The position numbers and the translations under genes are program-made. From Limisphaerales bacterium (GTDB taxonomy: Bacteria > Verrucomicrobiota > Verrucomicrobiia > Limisphaerales > UBA11358): a stretch of DNA of 36,986 bases. Each line of letters begins with the position of its first letter. The stretch's first letter is position 1. Below are positions 25,545 through 34,014 of this stretch, piece after piece. The stretch covers positions 1-36,986 of the forward strand of contig PMOA01000074.1 of the NCBI GenBank assembly GCA_003161635.1, read 5' to 3'. Under the pieces are notes generated by a model, which made no database searches, was not told where the DNA came from, and was given only the letters and a program-made list of their open reading frames with translations.

Positions 25545-27161
25545 ATGACCAGCGACCTGGAATTGCTGCAAAACTACGCTGACCGGAATTCGGAGGAGGC
25601 TTTTGCCGAACTTATCCGCCGCCATCTGGATTTGGTCTATTCCGCCGCGCTGCGGCAGGTCCGCTCCCCGCAACTGGCCGAGGAAGTCGCGCAATCCGCC
25701 TTCACCGATCTTGCGCGCAATGCCGGCAAATTGAAGCCCGACACCATTTTGACCGCGTGGCTTTATCAGGTCGCGCGCCGCACAGCGATTGACGTAGTGC
25801 GCCACGAGTCCCGCCGGCAGTTGCGCGAACAAATCGCCACGGAGATAAATGCCATGAACGCCACCGCCTCTGACTGGACGCACGTCGAACCTTTCCTCGA
25901 CGAAGCCATGCACACGCTTGATGAAACCGACCGCGCCGCCGTCCTGCTCCGCTACTTCGAAAATAAATCCCTCCGCGAAGTCGGCCAAACCTTGGGAACC
26001 TCTGAGGACACCGCCCAAAAACGCGTGAGTCGTGCCGTCGAGCGCCTGCGCGAATTCTTCGCCAAACGCGGCGTCACCGTTGGCACGAGCGGACTTGCCG
26101 TTTTGATTTCTGCGAATGCCGTCCAAGCCGCTCCGGTTGGATTGGCTGCCACGATTTCAACCGCCGCCGTTCTCGCCGGCACAACCTTCGCCACCACCAC
26201 GACCGCAACCGCCATCAAAATCATTGCCATGACCACGATCCAAAAAAGTCTCATTGCCACGACACTAGCCGTGGTTGCCGGAACCGGAATTTACGAAGCG
26301 CATCAGGCTTCAACCCTGCGAAACCAAGTTCAAAGCCTCCAGCAACAGCAAGCACCGCTGGCTGAGCAAATCCGACAGTTGCAACGCGAGCGTGACGACG
26401 CGACGAAACGCCTAACGGCATTGCAGGCGGAAAACGAGCAATTGAAATCAAACCAAAACACGGCAGAACTTCTGAAATTGCGCGGTGACGTGGCACAATT
26501 GCAAAACGAAGCAAATGATGCGACCGAAAAGGCAGCAAGAGCGCTGATGGCCAAAGTGAACAATCTCAAGCAGCGATTGGAAGAAACGCCGAACGCAAAA
26601 ATTCCTGAACTTCAATTTCTTACCGATCAGGATTGGATCAACGCCGCCAACGGCAGACTTGATAACGATTCTGCTTATCGCCGCGCTTTAAGCACATTGC
26701 GCAAGGCTGGTGAAGGTAAATTTGCAACTATGTTAAATCGTGCAGTGATAGGATACATGAAGAACAATGGTGGCCAGATGCCTACCGACCTTGCTCAATT
26801 GCAACTGTATTTTGACTCACCAGTAGATGACGCTATTCTACAACGATGGGAAATCGCACCAGCAAACACAGTCCCGAGTTTGGGAATGGGTGGAAATTCA
26901 ATCATAACGCAGAAAGCGCCAGTGGATGATATATTCGACACTCGTTATGGCATTGGCCCAAACGGTTTCGGCAGCACTGATTTCTTAAATTCAGAACTTG
27001 GAGACACACTTGCTCCAGTTTACGAAGCATACTCGGCGGCACATAATGGGCAAGCAGGCGCAACAAGTGTGCAATTGCTACCTTATGCCACGACACCAGA
27101 ACAACAAGCCGCAATCCAAAAATTGATACTGTATGATTCATTGGTAAAGCAGGCTTTTTAA
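25545..27161 (+). CDS. ECF sigma factor with membrane-anchored coiled-coil and C-terminal sensor-like domain
   Basis: 538 aa from ATG 25545 (MTSDLELLQNYADRNSEEAF), the natural start of sigma region 2. Region 2 (about 8-92) has HLDLVYSAALRQV and AWLYQVARRTAIDVVR. Region 4 (about 118-172) has RAAVLLRYFENKSLREVGQTL and TSEDTAQKRVSRAVERLREF. A hydrophobic stretch (183-215, containing ANAVQAAPVGLAATIS) and a TM (231-250) lead to a coiled coil (255-345, QQQQAPLAEQIRQLQRERD). The extracytoplasmic-looking domain (350-538) has a pseudopilin-like YMKNNGGQMPTDLAQLQ. The sigma and its presumed membrane sensor/anchor are thus one protein; release by proteolysis or conformational control is inferred. Tandem paralogue downstream. 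Confidence 0.9.
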   Translation: MTSDLELLQNYADRNSEEAFAELIRRHLDLVYSAALRQVRSPQLAEEVAQSAFTDLARNAGKLKPDTILTAWLYQVARRTAIDVVRHESRRQLREQIATEINAMNATASDWTHVEPFLDEAMHTLDETDRAAVLLRYFENKSLREVGQTLGTSEDTAQKRVSRAVERLREFFAKRGVTVGTSGLAVLISANAVQAAPVGLAATISTAAVLAGTTFATTTTATAIKIIAMTTIQKSLIATTLAVVAGTGIYEAHQASTLRNQVQSLQQQQAPLAEQIRQLQRERDDATKRLTALQAENEQLKSNQNTAELLKLRGDVAQLQNEANDATEKAARALMAKVNNLKQRLEETPNAKIPELQFLTDQDWINAANGRLDNDSAYRRALSTLRKAGEGKFATMLNRAVIGYMKNNGGQMPTDLAQLQLYFDSPVDDAILQRWEIAPANTVPSLGMGGNSIITQKAPVDDIFDTRYGIGPNGFGSTDFLNSELGDTLAPVYEAYSAAHNGQAGATSVQLLPYATTPEQQAAIQKLILYDSLVKQAF

Positions 27162-27296
27162 ATTGTGATCGTATCAAACTACTTTCACCGCGTCAGTTTG
27201 TCGAGTAGGAGGACGGGCAGCAGTAATTCATTTCATCGCTTTTGCGGTGTTGACTCGTCGGAAGTGCGCGCCATCGAAATCAAATTTCCAGAAAAC

Positions 27297-27310
27297 TTTG
27301 TCGGATTTCC
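27297..27310 (+). promoter_or_regulatory. Shared ECF sigma upstream motif, copy 2
   Basis: TTTGTCGGATTTCC, followed by a CCCGG block as in copy 1. It ends 26 nt before ATG 27337, nearly the spacing of copy 1 (28 nt), which supports 27337 over 27328 as the start. TATTTA at 27322-27327 could be a -10. Confidence 0.6.
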
Positions 27311-27336
27311 TGCGACCCGGTTATTTAATGGGTGAG

Positions 27337-28998
27337 ATGCAGCCAAAGTCCGATGCCCAGCTCCTGCGCGAATATGCCGAATCCGGCAGCGAATCCGCGT
27401 TCACCGAGCTCGTCACCCGGCACACGGACCTCGTCTATTCCGCGGCGTTGCGCCAGGTGCCATCGTCCGATCTGGCGTGTGATGTCGCCCAAAACGTCTT
27501 TACCAGCCTCGCGCGCGGCGCGCGAACCCTGGCCGGGAAATTGAATCCGGACGCTTCGCTGGCCGGCTGGTTGTGCCGTTGCACGCGCAATCTCACCCTC
27601 AATCTCCGGCGTGACGATTTCCGCCGGCATTCGCGCGAAAGGCAAGCCATGGAAACTCTTCACCCGTCTCCTGAAACCGCGCCGGATTGGGGCCGCCTGT
27701 GTCCCCTTCTGGACGAAGCCATCTCCGGATTGAATGAGGCAGATCACGATGCGCTGGTGTTGCGATTCTTCAAGAACCATGATCTGCGCTCCGTGGGCCT
27801 CGCGTTGGGCGTGAGCGATGACACGGCGCAAAAGCGGGTTTCCCGTGCCCTGGAAAAAATGCGCGAATATTTGGCGCATCACGGCATCACCACCACCGGA
27901 GCCGCGCTGGCGATGGCCATCTCCGCCAACGCCGTCCAAGCCGCGCCGGTTGGATTGGCCACCACGATTTCAACCGCCGCCGTTTTGGCCGGAACTGCCG
28001 TTCAAACTTCAACCGTAATTGCCGCAACCAAAGCCATTGCCATGACCACACTGCAAAAAATTCTCATCACCGCCACGATTGCCGCCGCCGTCAGCACGGG
28101 AATCTATGAAGCCCGCCAGGTTTCAAGTTTGCGAACCCAGGTTCAGACGCTCCAGCAACAGCAAGCGCCGCTGGCCGAACAAATCCAGCAATTGCAACGA
28201 GAGCGGGACGAAGCCAGGACCCGACTAGACTCGATTCAAGAAGAAAAGGAACGATGGACCAACAATACCGCCGAATTGCTCCAGCTGCGCGGGATGGCCG
28301 GAGTAGCCCGGCGGGCAATTGGAGAAGCAGAGCAATTGCGAGCCCAGCTTGCGCGGCAGACCAGCGAGGCTACCAACAACCCGATCACCGGCGCGATGGC
28401 TGACGCGATGAAGCAGGCCATGGAGCAACAGGTCGAGGGTCGGCTGTCCCGCATGACGGCCAGCCTGCATCTGACCCCGGAACAAGCACAGGCGGCTCGT
28501 GACATCCTGATGCGACAGGCGCAGGTGATGTCGGCAGGGATGCAACAGGCTTTTTCGGGAAAATATGACAAGGAAGAGATCGCTAGGTTGGGCAAGGAAG
28601 CAGGCAATCCGGACGAGCAAATCAAGGCGCTGTTGACGCCTGACCAGCAAGTGTCTTTTCCCGCCTACCAACAGGAAGAAGCCGCACACACTGCGAGCCA
28701 GTCGGCGAACACTGAACTGCTGCAAATGCAATCCACCCTCGGTTTGACCGCGGAACAAATGGATCGGGTCTATGCAGCTTTGTATGAATTCACCTTCAAT
28801 CAACTCACCGGCAGCTCGAAACAAAAGTTTGCCAACCAGGGCGAAGCGATGCAATGGGCTCTGGAGCAGAAAACCAAGGCTCTGGAGCCGCTCTTGACAG
28901 AAACCCAATTGGAAAACTACCGCCAGCAGCAAGCGCTTCAGGCCAAACTTGTGAAAGACATCATGAACAAGATGGAAGGCTCGGGCGGCACGAAATAG
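27337..28998 (+). CDS. ECF sigma factor with TM, coiled coil and Spy/CpxP-like LTxxQ tail
   Basis: 553 aa from ATG 27337 (MQPKSDAQLLREYAESGSES); ATG 27328 would add MGE. Region 2 (about 8-95) has HTDLVYSAALRQV; region 4 (about 125-180) has SDDTAQKRVSRALEKMREYL. The membrane module is nearly identical to the upstream paralogue: ANAVQAAPVGLATTISTAAV (about 198-217), a TM (about 238-256) and QQQQAPLAEQIQQLQRERD. The tail differs: helical, with LTPEQ (379), LTPDQQ (433) and LTAEQ (470), the LTxxQ style of Spy/CpxP/zinc-resistance periplasmic proteins. The two sigma genes therefore share a chassis but have different sensor ends. It ends 51 bp from purD (convergent). Confidence 0.9.
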   Translation: MQPKSDAQLLREYAESGSESAFTELVTRHTDLVYSAALRQVPSSDLACDVAQNVFTSLARGARTLAGKLNPDASLAGWLCRCTRNLTLNLRRDDFRRHSRERQAMETLHPSPETAPDWGRLCPLLDEAISGLNEADHDALVLRFFKNHDLRSVGLALGVSDDTAQKRVSRALEKMREYLAHHGITTTGAALAMAISANAVQAAPVGLATTISTAAVLAGTAVQTSTVIAATKAIAMTTLQKILITATIAAAVSTGIYEARQVSSLRTQVQTLQQQQAPLAEQIQQLQRERDEARTRLDSIQEEKERWTNNTAELLQLRGMAGVARRAIGEAEQLRAQLARQTSEATNNPITGAMADAMKQAMEQQVEGRLSRMTASLHLTPEQAQAARDILMRQAQVMSAGMQQAFSGKYDKEEIARLGKEAGNPDEQIKALLTPDQQVSFPAYQQEEAAHTASQSANTELLQMQSTLGLTAEQMDRVYAALYEFTFNQLTGSSKQKFANQGEAMQWALEQKTKALEPLLTETQLENYRQQQALQAKLVKDIMNKMEGSGGTK

Positions 28999-29049
28999 CC
29001 AACCCATCAAGAGCATGAAGATGCCCGGAAGCGCGAATGAGGCCGCCGA

Positions 29050-30339
29050 CTACAACGCCTTCGCCGCGATGTCGCGGCGGAAATGCGCGCCATCAAAATG
29101 GATTTTCTCCACGACGGCGTAGGCGACGGCTTGCGCGGATTTCAAATCCTTCGCCCAAGCGGTCACCCCGAGAACACGGCCCCCATTTGTGACAATTTCA
29201 TTCCCGCTTTTGGCCGTGCCGGCATGGAAAACTTTTGTGTTTGGCAATTTTGCGGCTTCGTAGAGGCCGGTAATGACCTTGCCTTTCGGATAACTGCCCG
29301 GATAACCGCCGCTGGCCATCACCACACACACGGAGGACATCGGACTCCATTTCAATTCCACCTTGGCCAGTGACTCACTCACGCTCGCGTCGAGCAGTTC
29401 GACGAGGTCGTTTTCCAGCCGGGGCAGATAAACCTGAGTTTCCGGGTCGCCAAAACGCGCGTTGAACTCCAGCACTTTCGGGCCGGACTTCGTGAGCATG
29501 ATGCCCGGATACAAAATTCCATGAAAATCAATCCCCTCCACCGCACAACCGCGCGTGAACGGCTCAAGGATTTTGCGCCCGGTCTCGGCAAGCTGCGTTT
29601 CGGTCAGAAACGGTGTGGGCGAATAAGTGCCCATGCCGCCGGTGTTCAGGCCGCGGTCGCCGTCCAGCGCGCGTTTGTGATCCTGCGACGTTGGAAACAG
29701 CTTCGCCGTTTTGCCGTCGCAGAGCGCGTGCAGCGAAATCTCCATGCCTTCGAGAAATTCCTGGATGACGATGTTCGCACCCGCCACGCCGAAGGCTCTG
29801 CCAACGAGAATTTCGTCAATCGCCTTGTTCGCTTCGGCCATGCTCGCACAAATCAAAACGCCCTTGCCGAGCGCCAGGCCATCGGCTTTCACCGCGCATT
29901 TGCCATCAAGCGAAGCTGCGAATTTCTTTGCCAAAGCCGCGTCGGAAAACGTTCCAGCACGTGCGGTCGGAATGCCGTATTTCTCCATGAAATTCTGGGA
30001 GAAAACTTTCGATGACTCGAACTGCGCGGCTTTCTGGTTCGGCCCCCATATTCGCAGTCCGTTTTTCTGGAACAAATCCACGATGCCCAGCGCCAGCGGG
30101 TTGTCCGGCCCGACGACGATGAGGTCCGCTTTCTTTTCCTGCGCGAACACGAGCAGCTTCGGCAAATCCTCCGCGCCGAGATTCACACACTCGACCAGCG
30201 CAGAATTTTTGGCGAGTCGTTCCTGTGCGATGCCGGCGTTGCCGGGGGCGCACCACATTTGCGTGGCATGCGGCGATTGCGCCAGCTTCCAAACCAGCGC
30301 GTGTTCGCGTCCGCCCGAACCGATGACGAGAATTTTCAT
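29050..30339 (-). CDS. purD: Phosphoribosylamine-glycine ligase PurD
   Basis: 429-aa ATP-grasp enzyme for the second step of purine synthesis: 5-phosphoribosylamine + glycine + ATP to GAR. N-terminal MKILVIGSGGREHALVWKL; ATP-grasp region with CAVKADGLALGKGVLI (about 147-162) and FPTSQDHKRALDGDRGLNTG; metal/ATP site LEFNARFGDPETQ (about 313-325). Normal length. Not in an operon; purM lies 3.7 kb away. Its first 30 nt have a near-copy downstream of cydB (33138-33167). Confidence 0.97.
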   Translation of the reverse strand: MKILVIGSGGREHALVWKLAQSPHATQMWCAPGNAGIAQERLAKNSALVECVNLGAEDLPKLLVFAQEKKADLIVVGPDNPLALGIVDLFQKNGLRIWGPNQKAAQFESSKVFSQNFMEKYGIPTARAGTFSDAALAKKFAASLDGKCAVKADGLALGKGVLICASMAEANKAIDEILVGRAFGVAGANIVIQEFLEGMEISLHALCDGKTAKLFPTSQDHKRALDGDRGLNTGGMGTYSPTPFLTETQLAETGRKILEPFTRGCAVEGIDFHGILYPGIMLTKSGPKVLEFNARFGDPETQVYLPRLENDLVELLDASVSESLAKVELKWSPMSSVCVVMASGGYPGSYPKGKVITGLYEAAKLPNTKVFHAGTAKSGNEIVTNGGRVLGVTAWAKDLKSAQAVAYAVVEKIHFDGAHFRRDIAAKAL

Positions 30340-30421
30340 GAAATACTTTTCTACAGATTACGTGGTTGGTGCGGATTTAGAAAGTGCAGACGTTCGCTCT
30401 GGATTCAACAAACCACGCGGA

Positions 30422-30535
30422 GCGTTTGGACTGCGCCGTCTTCAGCGGCGCTTTCATGCGGGTGGGGTATTCTCGAACATTAGGTCAGTCTCCGTGCGGG
30501 CAACAGCGGCGCTAAAGCCGCCGCACTCCAGACGC
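30422..30535. repeat. Palindromic repeat, family D (inward arrangement), upstream of purD/cydA
   Basis: GCGTTTGGACTGCGCCG... at 30422-30455 faces ...CCGCACTCCAGACGC at 30505-30535. The same halves occur at 5305-5405 in swapped order. The half-unit TTGGACTGCGCCG also resembles the start of the RAYT-flanking family A. Confidence 0.75.
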
Positions 30536-30598
30536 TTCGCGCTTGCCGTGCGACTGCGCCAGAAACTTTCCTGCCGATGCTCCGCGACCTTCGCGGTT

Positions 30599-30649
30599 GT
30601 AGTGTCGGCGCTGTGCGCCGATTCGTTCGAGCCACAGGCTCGACGCTAC
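30599..30649. repeat. GTAG...CTAC palindrome, family E-type copy 4
   Basis: A 51-bp element closed by GTAG and CTAC, with two perfect internal hairpins: CGGCGCTGTGCGCCG (6-bp stem) and CGAGCCACAGGCTCG (6-bp stem). It has the same architecture as 25426-25483 with different hairpin sequences. Confidence 0.85.
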
Positions 30650-30721
30650 AGCAAACGGACCCACTACCCATATCTGGCGATTCTTGACCTTGCCGTGGCA
30701 CGGTGATAACTATCCATCTTC

Positions 30722-32083
30722 ATGGATGTCCTGACATTATCCCGCATTCAGTTCGGAGCGACCATTGCGTTTCACTACATTTACCCGCCATTGAGCATCG
30801 GTCTCGGCGTCCTGCTCGTGGTCATGGAAGGGTTGTGGCTGAAAACCAAAAACCCGGTTTATCACCAGATGGCGCGCTTCTGGACAAAAGTGTTCGCGCT
30901 TACGTTCGCCATCGGTGTGGCCACGGGCATTGTGATGGAATTCGAGTTTGGCACGAACTGGGCGACGTATTCGCGTTATGTCGGCGACGTGTTTGGCAGC
31001 GCGCTGGCGGCGGAAGGCATCTTCGCGTTTTTCCTGGAATCCGGCTTTCTCGCGGTGCTGCTGTTCGGCTGGGACAAGGTGAGCCGCAAGCTGCATTTCT
31101 TTTCCACCTGCATGGTCTGCCTCGGCGCGCACTTCAGCGCCATCTGGATCGTCGTCGCCAATTCCTGGATGCAGACGCCCGCGGGCTACAAGCTCGTGAT
31201 TCGAAACGGAATGGAACGCGCGGAAATCACCAATTTCTGGGAGCTGGTGTTCAATCCGTCTTCGATGGACCGCTTGTTCCACACGTTGTGCGGCGCGTGG
31301 CAGGCGGGTGCGTTTCTGGTCGTGAGCGTGAGTGCATGGTATCTGCTGAAGAAACGGCATCTGGATTTTGCGCGCGCGGCGTTGCGGGTCGGTTTGACCG
31401 TCGCGCTGGCCGCCTCGCTGCTGCAACTGGTCAGCGGTGACATCAGCGCGCGCGGCGTGGCGAAAAATCAGCCGGAGAAGCTTGCCGCGTTTGAGGGACT
31501 TTACAACACAACCTCGAACGCGCCGCTGACGCTCGTCGGCTGGGTGGATGAGAAAAATGAAAAAATTGTGGGCATCCAAGCGCCAGGAATGCTGAGTTTT
31601 TTGGCGCACGACGACGCGCATGCGACCGTCATCGGCCTGAATAATTACGCGCCCGAAGATCGCCCGCCGGTGCAGGCGTCATTCCTGTTTTTCCATGGCA
31701 TGGTGGGCATTGGTTTTGCGATGATTGCCATCGCCGCCCTGGGATTTCTTTATTTCCGCCACGGCTCGCTGTATGAACGACGCTGGCTGCTGTGGATCCT
31801 CGTGTTCTCCGTGCTCGGCCCGCAAATCGCCAATCAACTCGGCTGGTTCGCGGCTGAGGTCGGACGGCAGCCCTGGATTGTCTATCATCTGATGCGAACA
31901 CCGGACGGTCTTTCGGCGGTCGTAAAGGCGAACGCGGTGCTGGCCTCGCTGATTTTGTTCACGTTCATTTATTTTCTGCTGTTCGCGGTTTTCATCTACC
32001 TGCTCAACGACAAAATCCAGCACGGGCCGGATGACGCCGATCTCATCCCGTCCGGCAAACTGGCTTTGCCCACAAAAAAATAA
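30722..32083 (+). CDS. cydA: Cytochrome bd ubiquinol oxidase subunit I
   Basis: 453 aa, about nine TM helices. Quinol oxidase subunit carrying hemes b558, b595 and d, used at low oxygen. Visible landmarks: [20 protein letters not shown] with the heme ligand H18, the GFMAVLL-like segment [17 protein letters not shown], the Q-loop start [12 protein letters not shown], and the helix VI-VII motif [12 protein letters not shown]. The Q-loop is of the short kind. It is transcribed with cydB, 9 nt downstream. No cydX or cydDC is seen next to it. Confidence 0.97.
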   Translation: MDVLTLSRIQFGATIAFHYIYPPLSIGLGVLLVVMEGLWLKTKNPVYHQMARFWTKVFALTFAIGVATGIVMEFEFGTNWATYSRYVGDVFGSALAAEGIFAFFLESGFLAVLLFGWDKVSRKLHFFSTCMVCLGAHFSAIWIVVANSWMQTPAGYKLVIRNGMERAEITNFWELVFNPSSMDRLFHTLCGAWQAGAFLVVSVSAWYLLKKRHLDFARAALRVGLTVALAASLLQLVSGDISARGVAKNQPEKLAAFEGLYNTTSNAPLTLVGWVDEKNEKIVGIQAPGMLSFLAHDDAHATVIGLNNYAPEDRPPVQASFLFFHGMVGIGFAMIAIAALGFLYFRHGSLYERRWLLWILVFSVLGPQIANQLGWFAAEVGRQPWIVYHLMRTPDGLSAVVKANAVLASLILFTFIYFLLFAVFIYLLNDKIQHGPDDADLIPSGKLALPTKK

Positions 32084-32092
32084 AACTGCGCC

Positions 32093-33124
32093 ATGAACTG
32101 CTGCCACTTTGATCTCAACACCATCTGGTTCATCCTCGTCGGCGTGCTGTTCACCGGCTACGCGATGCTCGACGGCTTCGACCTCGGCATCGGCGCGCTG
32201 CATTTGTTCACCAAAGACGACGCGGAGCGCCGCACGCTGCTCAACGCCATCGGCCCGGTCTGGGATGGCAACGAAGTCTGGCTCGTCACCGGCGGCGGCG
32301 CGATGTTCGCCGCTTTTCCCAACGTCTATGCCACCGTCTTCTCCGGTTTTTATCTCGCGATGATTCTGCTGCTGGTGGCGCTGATTTTCCGCGCCGTGGC
32401 CATTGAATTTCGCAGCAAGCAGCCGATGCGCTGGTGGCGGCAGATGTGGGACATCGGATTTTCCGCCGGTAGCCTGCTTTCGAGCCTGCTCATCGGCGTG
32501 GCGCTGGGCAACATCGCGTGGGGCGTGCCGATTGATGACCGCGGTGAATTCGCCGGGACGTTCCTGGGCCTGCTGAAGCCGTATCCGGTGCTGGTCGGCG
32601 TCACCACCGTGGCGTTGTTCATGATGCACGGCGCGATTTACGGCGCGATGAAAACCGAGGGCGCGTTGCACGACAAACTACGCGTCTGGGCCATGCGGAG
32701 CATCATCTTCTTTGTCATCTGTGCGGTGACGCTCACGATGGCCACGCTGCTTTACGTGCCGCACCTGTCCGCACGGGTGCGCGAAAATCCGTGGCTGTTC
32801 AGCATCGCCTTGTTGAACATGCTGTCCATCGCCAACATCCCGCGCGAATTCCATCATGGCCGCGACTGGCGCGCGTTTTTGTCATCATGCGCGGCGATCA
32901 TCACGTTGATGGCCCTGTTCGCCGTGGATATTTTCCCGAACCTGGTTTACAGCCTGCCCAAACCGGGAAACAGCCTGACGATTTACAACGCCTCGTCGTC
33001 ACCGAAAACGCTGGGCATCATGCTGGTCATTGCCGGCATCGGTGTACCGGTGGTGATTGCCTACACCGTCTGCATCTACTGGATTTTCCGCGGCAAGGTG
33101 AAGCTGGACCGGATGAGTTATTGA
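32093..33124 (+). CDS. cydB: Cytochrome bd ubiquinol oxidase subunit II
   Basis: 343 aa, about eight TM helices, structural partner of CydA. The N-terminal LNTIWFILVGVLFTGYAMLDGFDLGIGAL and GPVWDGNEVWLVTGGGAMFAAFP blocks are characteristic of CydB. The ATG lies 9 nt after the cydA stop. A 30-nt fragment resembling the start of purD and then the RAYT locus follow its stop. Confidence 0.97.
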   Translation: MNCCHFDLNTIWFILVGVLFTGYAMLDGFDLGIGALHLFTKDDAERRTLLNAIGPVWDGNEVWLVTGGGAMFAAFPNVYATVFSGFYLAMILLLVALIFRAVAIEFRSKQPMRWWRQMWDIGFSAGSLLSSLLIGVALGNIAWGVPIDDRGEFAGTFLGLLKPYPVLVGVTTVALFMMHGAIYGAMKTEGALHDKLRVWAMRSIIFFVICAVTLTMATLLYVPHLSARVRENPWLFSIALLNMLSIANIPREFHHGRDWRAFLSSCAAIITLMALFAVDIFPNLVYSLPKPGNSLTIYNASSSPKTLGIMLVIAGIGVPVVIAYTVCIYWIFRGKVKLDRMSY

Positions 33125-33137
33125 TTCAGGCCGGCGT

Positions 33138-33167
33138 GTGTTCGCATCCACCCGAACCGATGACGAG
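33138..33167 (-). repeat. Near-copy of the purD 5' end downstream of cydB
   Basis: 28 of 30 bases equal 30301-30330, the start of purD (codons for LVIGSGGREH), in the same orientation. Toward the start codon similarity continues with a 2-nt deletion that shifts the frame and with GTG in place of ATG, so it is a relic. Confidence 0.7.
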
Positions 33168-33179
33168 GTTTCACGTCTT

Positions 33180-33290
33180 GGACTGCGCCGGCAGAGCGCA
33201 GCGGCGACGGCGCTTTCGGAGAGCGTAGCGCCTTCGATTGTCCAATCCGCTCCCCAAAGCGGTGTCGCGCTCCGCTTGCCACCGCAGTCT
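33180..33290. repeat. REP-type palindrome, family A, copy A (left of RAYT)
   Basis: Begins GGACTGCGCCGGCAGAGC and ends CCACCGCAGTCT; shares TTCGATTGTCCAATCCGC-like core and CCCCAAAGCGGTGTCGC with copy B. Imperfect hairpin over its whole length. Confidence 0.9.
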
Positions 33291-33311
33291 AAAATCGTCA
33301 CTCTATGCTTC

Positions 33312-33881
33312 ATGCCTGCCGACAAGATTCCATGGCCACATGCGCCGGAACATCGTCTCAGCATTCGCGGAACATACTTTGTCACGGCGAGCACCTATTT
33401 GCGTCAGCACCACTTCCGGGGCAAAGCACGATTGGCTGTACTGCACCGGGGATTGCTCAAAGTTGCCGCGGATTTCGGCTGGCAGTTGGAAGCTTGGGCG
33501 GTCTTCTCGAACCATTACCACTTCGTCGGCCACTCTCCGGCAGATCATGACACGGCAGAAAACCTGTCCCGCATGCTCGGGCTGTTGCATGAAAAGACGG
33601 CCAAGTGGGTCAACAAACTTGACGGCGCCTCCACCCGCAAAGTCTGGCACAATTATAGGGAAACACGACTGACTTACGAGAAGTCATATCTGGCGCGACT
33701 CAACTACGTGCATCAAAACCCGGTGAAGCATGGTCTGGTCCCGGTGGCGAACCAATATCCATGGTGCTCGGCCCGCTGGTTTGAACGAACCGCCACACCC
33801 GCTCAAATCAAAACGATCTACCGTTTCAAAACCGACCAGTTAAAAGTTCCGGATAATTTTGAAGTATCGCCGGAGTGGTAA
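33312..33881 (+). CDS. rayT: REP-associated tyrosine transposase (RAYT, Y1/HUH superfamily)
   Basis: 189 aa from ATG 33312 (MPADKIPWPHAPEHRLSIRG); the frame runs further upstream but through the REP copy. HUH motif HYH (H68, H70) in the segment AWAVFSNHYHFVGHS, equivalent to the usual PNHFHLL. The probable catalytic Tyr is Y132 in RLNYVHQNPVKHGLV, a RAYT/IS200-like hallmark. These enzymes nick single-stranded DNA at REP hairpins. All key residues are present, so it may be active. It is convergent with purM; the right REP copy lies between the two stops. Confidence 0.92.
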   Translation: MPADKIPWPHAPEHRLSIRGTYFVTASTYLRQHHFRGKARLAVLHRGLLKVAADFGWQLEAWAVFSNHYHFVGHSPADHDTAENLSRMLGLLHEKTAKWVNKLDGASTRKVWHNYRETRLTYEKSYLARLNYVHQNPVKHGLVPVANQYPWCSARWFERTATPAQIKTIYRFKTDQLKVPDNFEVSPEW

Positions 33882-33889
33882 GCATTCTT

Positions 33890-34008
33890 GGACTGCGCCG
33901 ACAAAGCGTAGCGGCGACGGCGTTTTCGGATGATGTGGCGCGTTCGATTGTCCAATCCACTCCCCAAAGCGGTGTCGCTCCCGCAATGCGGGATTGCCAC
34001 CGCAGTCC
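33890..34008. repeat. REP-type palindrome, family A, copy B (right of RAYT)
   Basis: Begins GGACTGCGCCGACAAAGC and ends CCACCGCAGTCC, direct repeat of copy A with roughly 80% identity by eye and a short extra hairpin, CCCGCAATGCGGG. It fills the gap between the convergent RAYT and purM stops. Confidence 0.9.
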
Positions 34009-34014
34009 AAATTG

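Larger units (their letters stand above)
30340..30721. other. Divergent purD-cydA intergenic region made mostly of repeats
   Basis: These 382 bp contain a family D palindrome (30422-30535) and a family E element (30599-30649). Near cydA, TTGACC at 30684-30689 with GATAAC at 30705-30710 (15-nt spacer) is a weak promoter candidate that would leave almost no leader. No coding signal is seen. Confidence 0.6.
33180..34008 (+). mobile_element. RAYT locus: tyrosine transposase between two direct REP copies
   Basis: The transposase gene 33312-33881 is flanked by directly repeated palindromes 33180-33290 and 33890-34008, which begin 21 nt before the start codon and 8 nt after the stop. This is the typical layout of a REP-associated tyrosine transposase locus. 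Such loci are domesticated relatives of IS200/IS605 that spread REP sequences rather than themselves (family knowledge). Confidence 0.85.

Noticed and set aside
25371-26126. Upstream extension of the S41-like frame
   Set aside because: It is antisense to the ECF sigma gene; a signal peptide at ATG 25370 marks the true start.
33138-33311. N-terminal extension of the RAYT frame
   Set aside because: It is the translation of the purD-like relic and the left REP copy; the Y1 transposase begins at 33312.
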